Notes under the pieces: generated by a model | Databases searched by the model: none | Seen by the model: only the letters and a program-made list of their open reading frames with translations | What the model was told of the DNA's origin: nothing | Made by a program: the position numbers and the translations under genes | In this document: piece by piece, positions 20,632 to 20,857 of the stretch | Layout: each line of letters begins with the position of its first letter | Numbering within the stretch: position 1 is the stretch's first letter | Assembly (NCBI GenBank): GCA_014523625.1 | Contig: JAATVP010000052.1 | Location: 1 to 20,857 of the forward strand | Length of the DNA: 20,857 bases | Direction of reading: 5' to 3' | Origin: Nitrososphaerales archaeon TH5896 | GTDB taxonomy: Archaea > Thermoproteota > Nitrososphaeria > Nitrososphaerales > Nitrososphaeraceae

Positions 20632-20857
20632 ATGAGTTCTCATGTCTCATTAGACGCGAGGTTGAACGAGCTTACTCGCCATAGATACAGGTCTAGAGAA
20701 AAAGTATTGTGCTCGATATGTCAGAAGGAAGGAAGGAGAAGCAGAGTCATCCTATACCCAGGTAAGACAATACCGGAGATGAAGTTTACTACAGGATATT
20801 GGGATGAAAATGGTGATTTTGTTGAACCCGAGATAGATTTTGAACCGCCTTGGTATC
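20632..20857 (+). CDS. Partial protein with CxxC motif, cut by the window end
   Basis: 75 codons from ATG 20632: MSSHVSLDARLNELTRHRYR then SREKVLCSICQKEGRRSRVI and LYPGKTIPEMKFTTGYWDEN, ending at the edge in ...FEPPWY. Cys27-x2-Cys30 suggests half of a zinc site; the other half may be beyond the edge. The start is basic and helical, later acidic. Unknown family; style and size fit other small zinc proteins of this element. Confidence 0.55.
   Translation, partial: MSSHVSLDARLNELTRHRYRSREKVLCSICQKEGRRSRVILYPGKTIPEMKFTTGYWDENGDFVEPEIDFEPPWY

Overview
The window looks like chromosome of an ammonia-oxidising archaeon (Nitrososphaerota/Thaumarchaeota, probably the soil order Nitrososphaerales; a Nitrosocosmicus-like relative is plausible). 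This is inferred from low GC, TATA-box promoters with very short leaders, a PadR regulator divergent from a small Cys-Gly protein, a two-TM potassium channel with a zinc ribbon, and a small protein family (W-x-x-x-TI...PDEAKD...KQ) that I associate with thaumarchaea. No rRNA, tRNA or CRISPR array was seen. Family assignments come from reading motifs; no search was run.

Left part (about 1-13400): ordinary housekeeping-type genes among decayed ones. Intact: a secreted amidohydrolase (minus), an FMN/F420-type split-barrel oxidoreductase (minus), the PadR / Cys-rich small protein pair, an orphan beta-class DNA methyltransferase (minus, start codon apparently lost), a VOC-fold protein (minus), an MBL-fold hydrolase (minus) and a K+ channel (minus). 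Broken: a SnoaL-like cyclase (frameshift plus in-frame TGA), a fragment of an uncharacterised beta-rich family (frameshifted), a 4-oxalocrotonate-tautomerase-like gene (two in-frame stops), a visibly GC-richer, bacterial-looking CoA-transferase family III gene (frameshift in a G5 run), and fragments near 1-365 and 10258-10389. Two copies of a 60-bp imperfect repeat bracket the K+ channel gene.

Right part (about 13400-20857, running off the edge): an integrated element, probably a degraded head-tailed provirus. It has a two-gene plus-strand unit of unknown function (13429-14309), a hairpin/T-run terminator, then a minus-strand operon (14338-16882) that encodes one small possibly DNA-binding protein, four exported proteins with exactly two cysteines each in their mature parts, and two small cytosolic proteins. 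A divergent control region (16883-16970) carries six GTATAC-type sites, mostly 10 bp apart. Rightward from it come a small acidic protein, an HNH-type protein, a small basic protein, a zinc-binding coiled-coil protein and a C-terminal scrap of a terminase large subunit. Next is a leftward, translationally coupled array of three paralogues behind an 18-bp perfect inverted repeat at the promoter. Small zinc-finger proteins follow, including one with a GATA-like finger.

The most unusual parts are the GTATAC control region with the two-cysteine secreted-protein cassette, the tandem paralogue array with its hairpin promoter, and the terminase/HNH remnant that points to the origin of the element.
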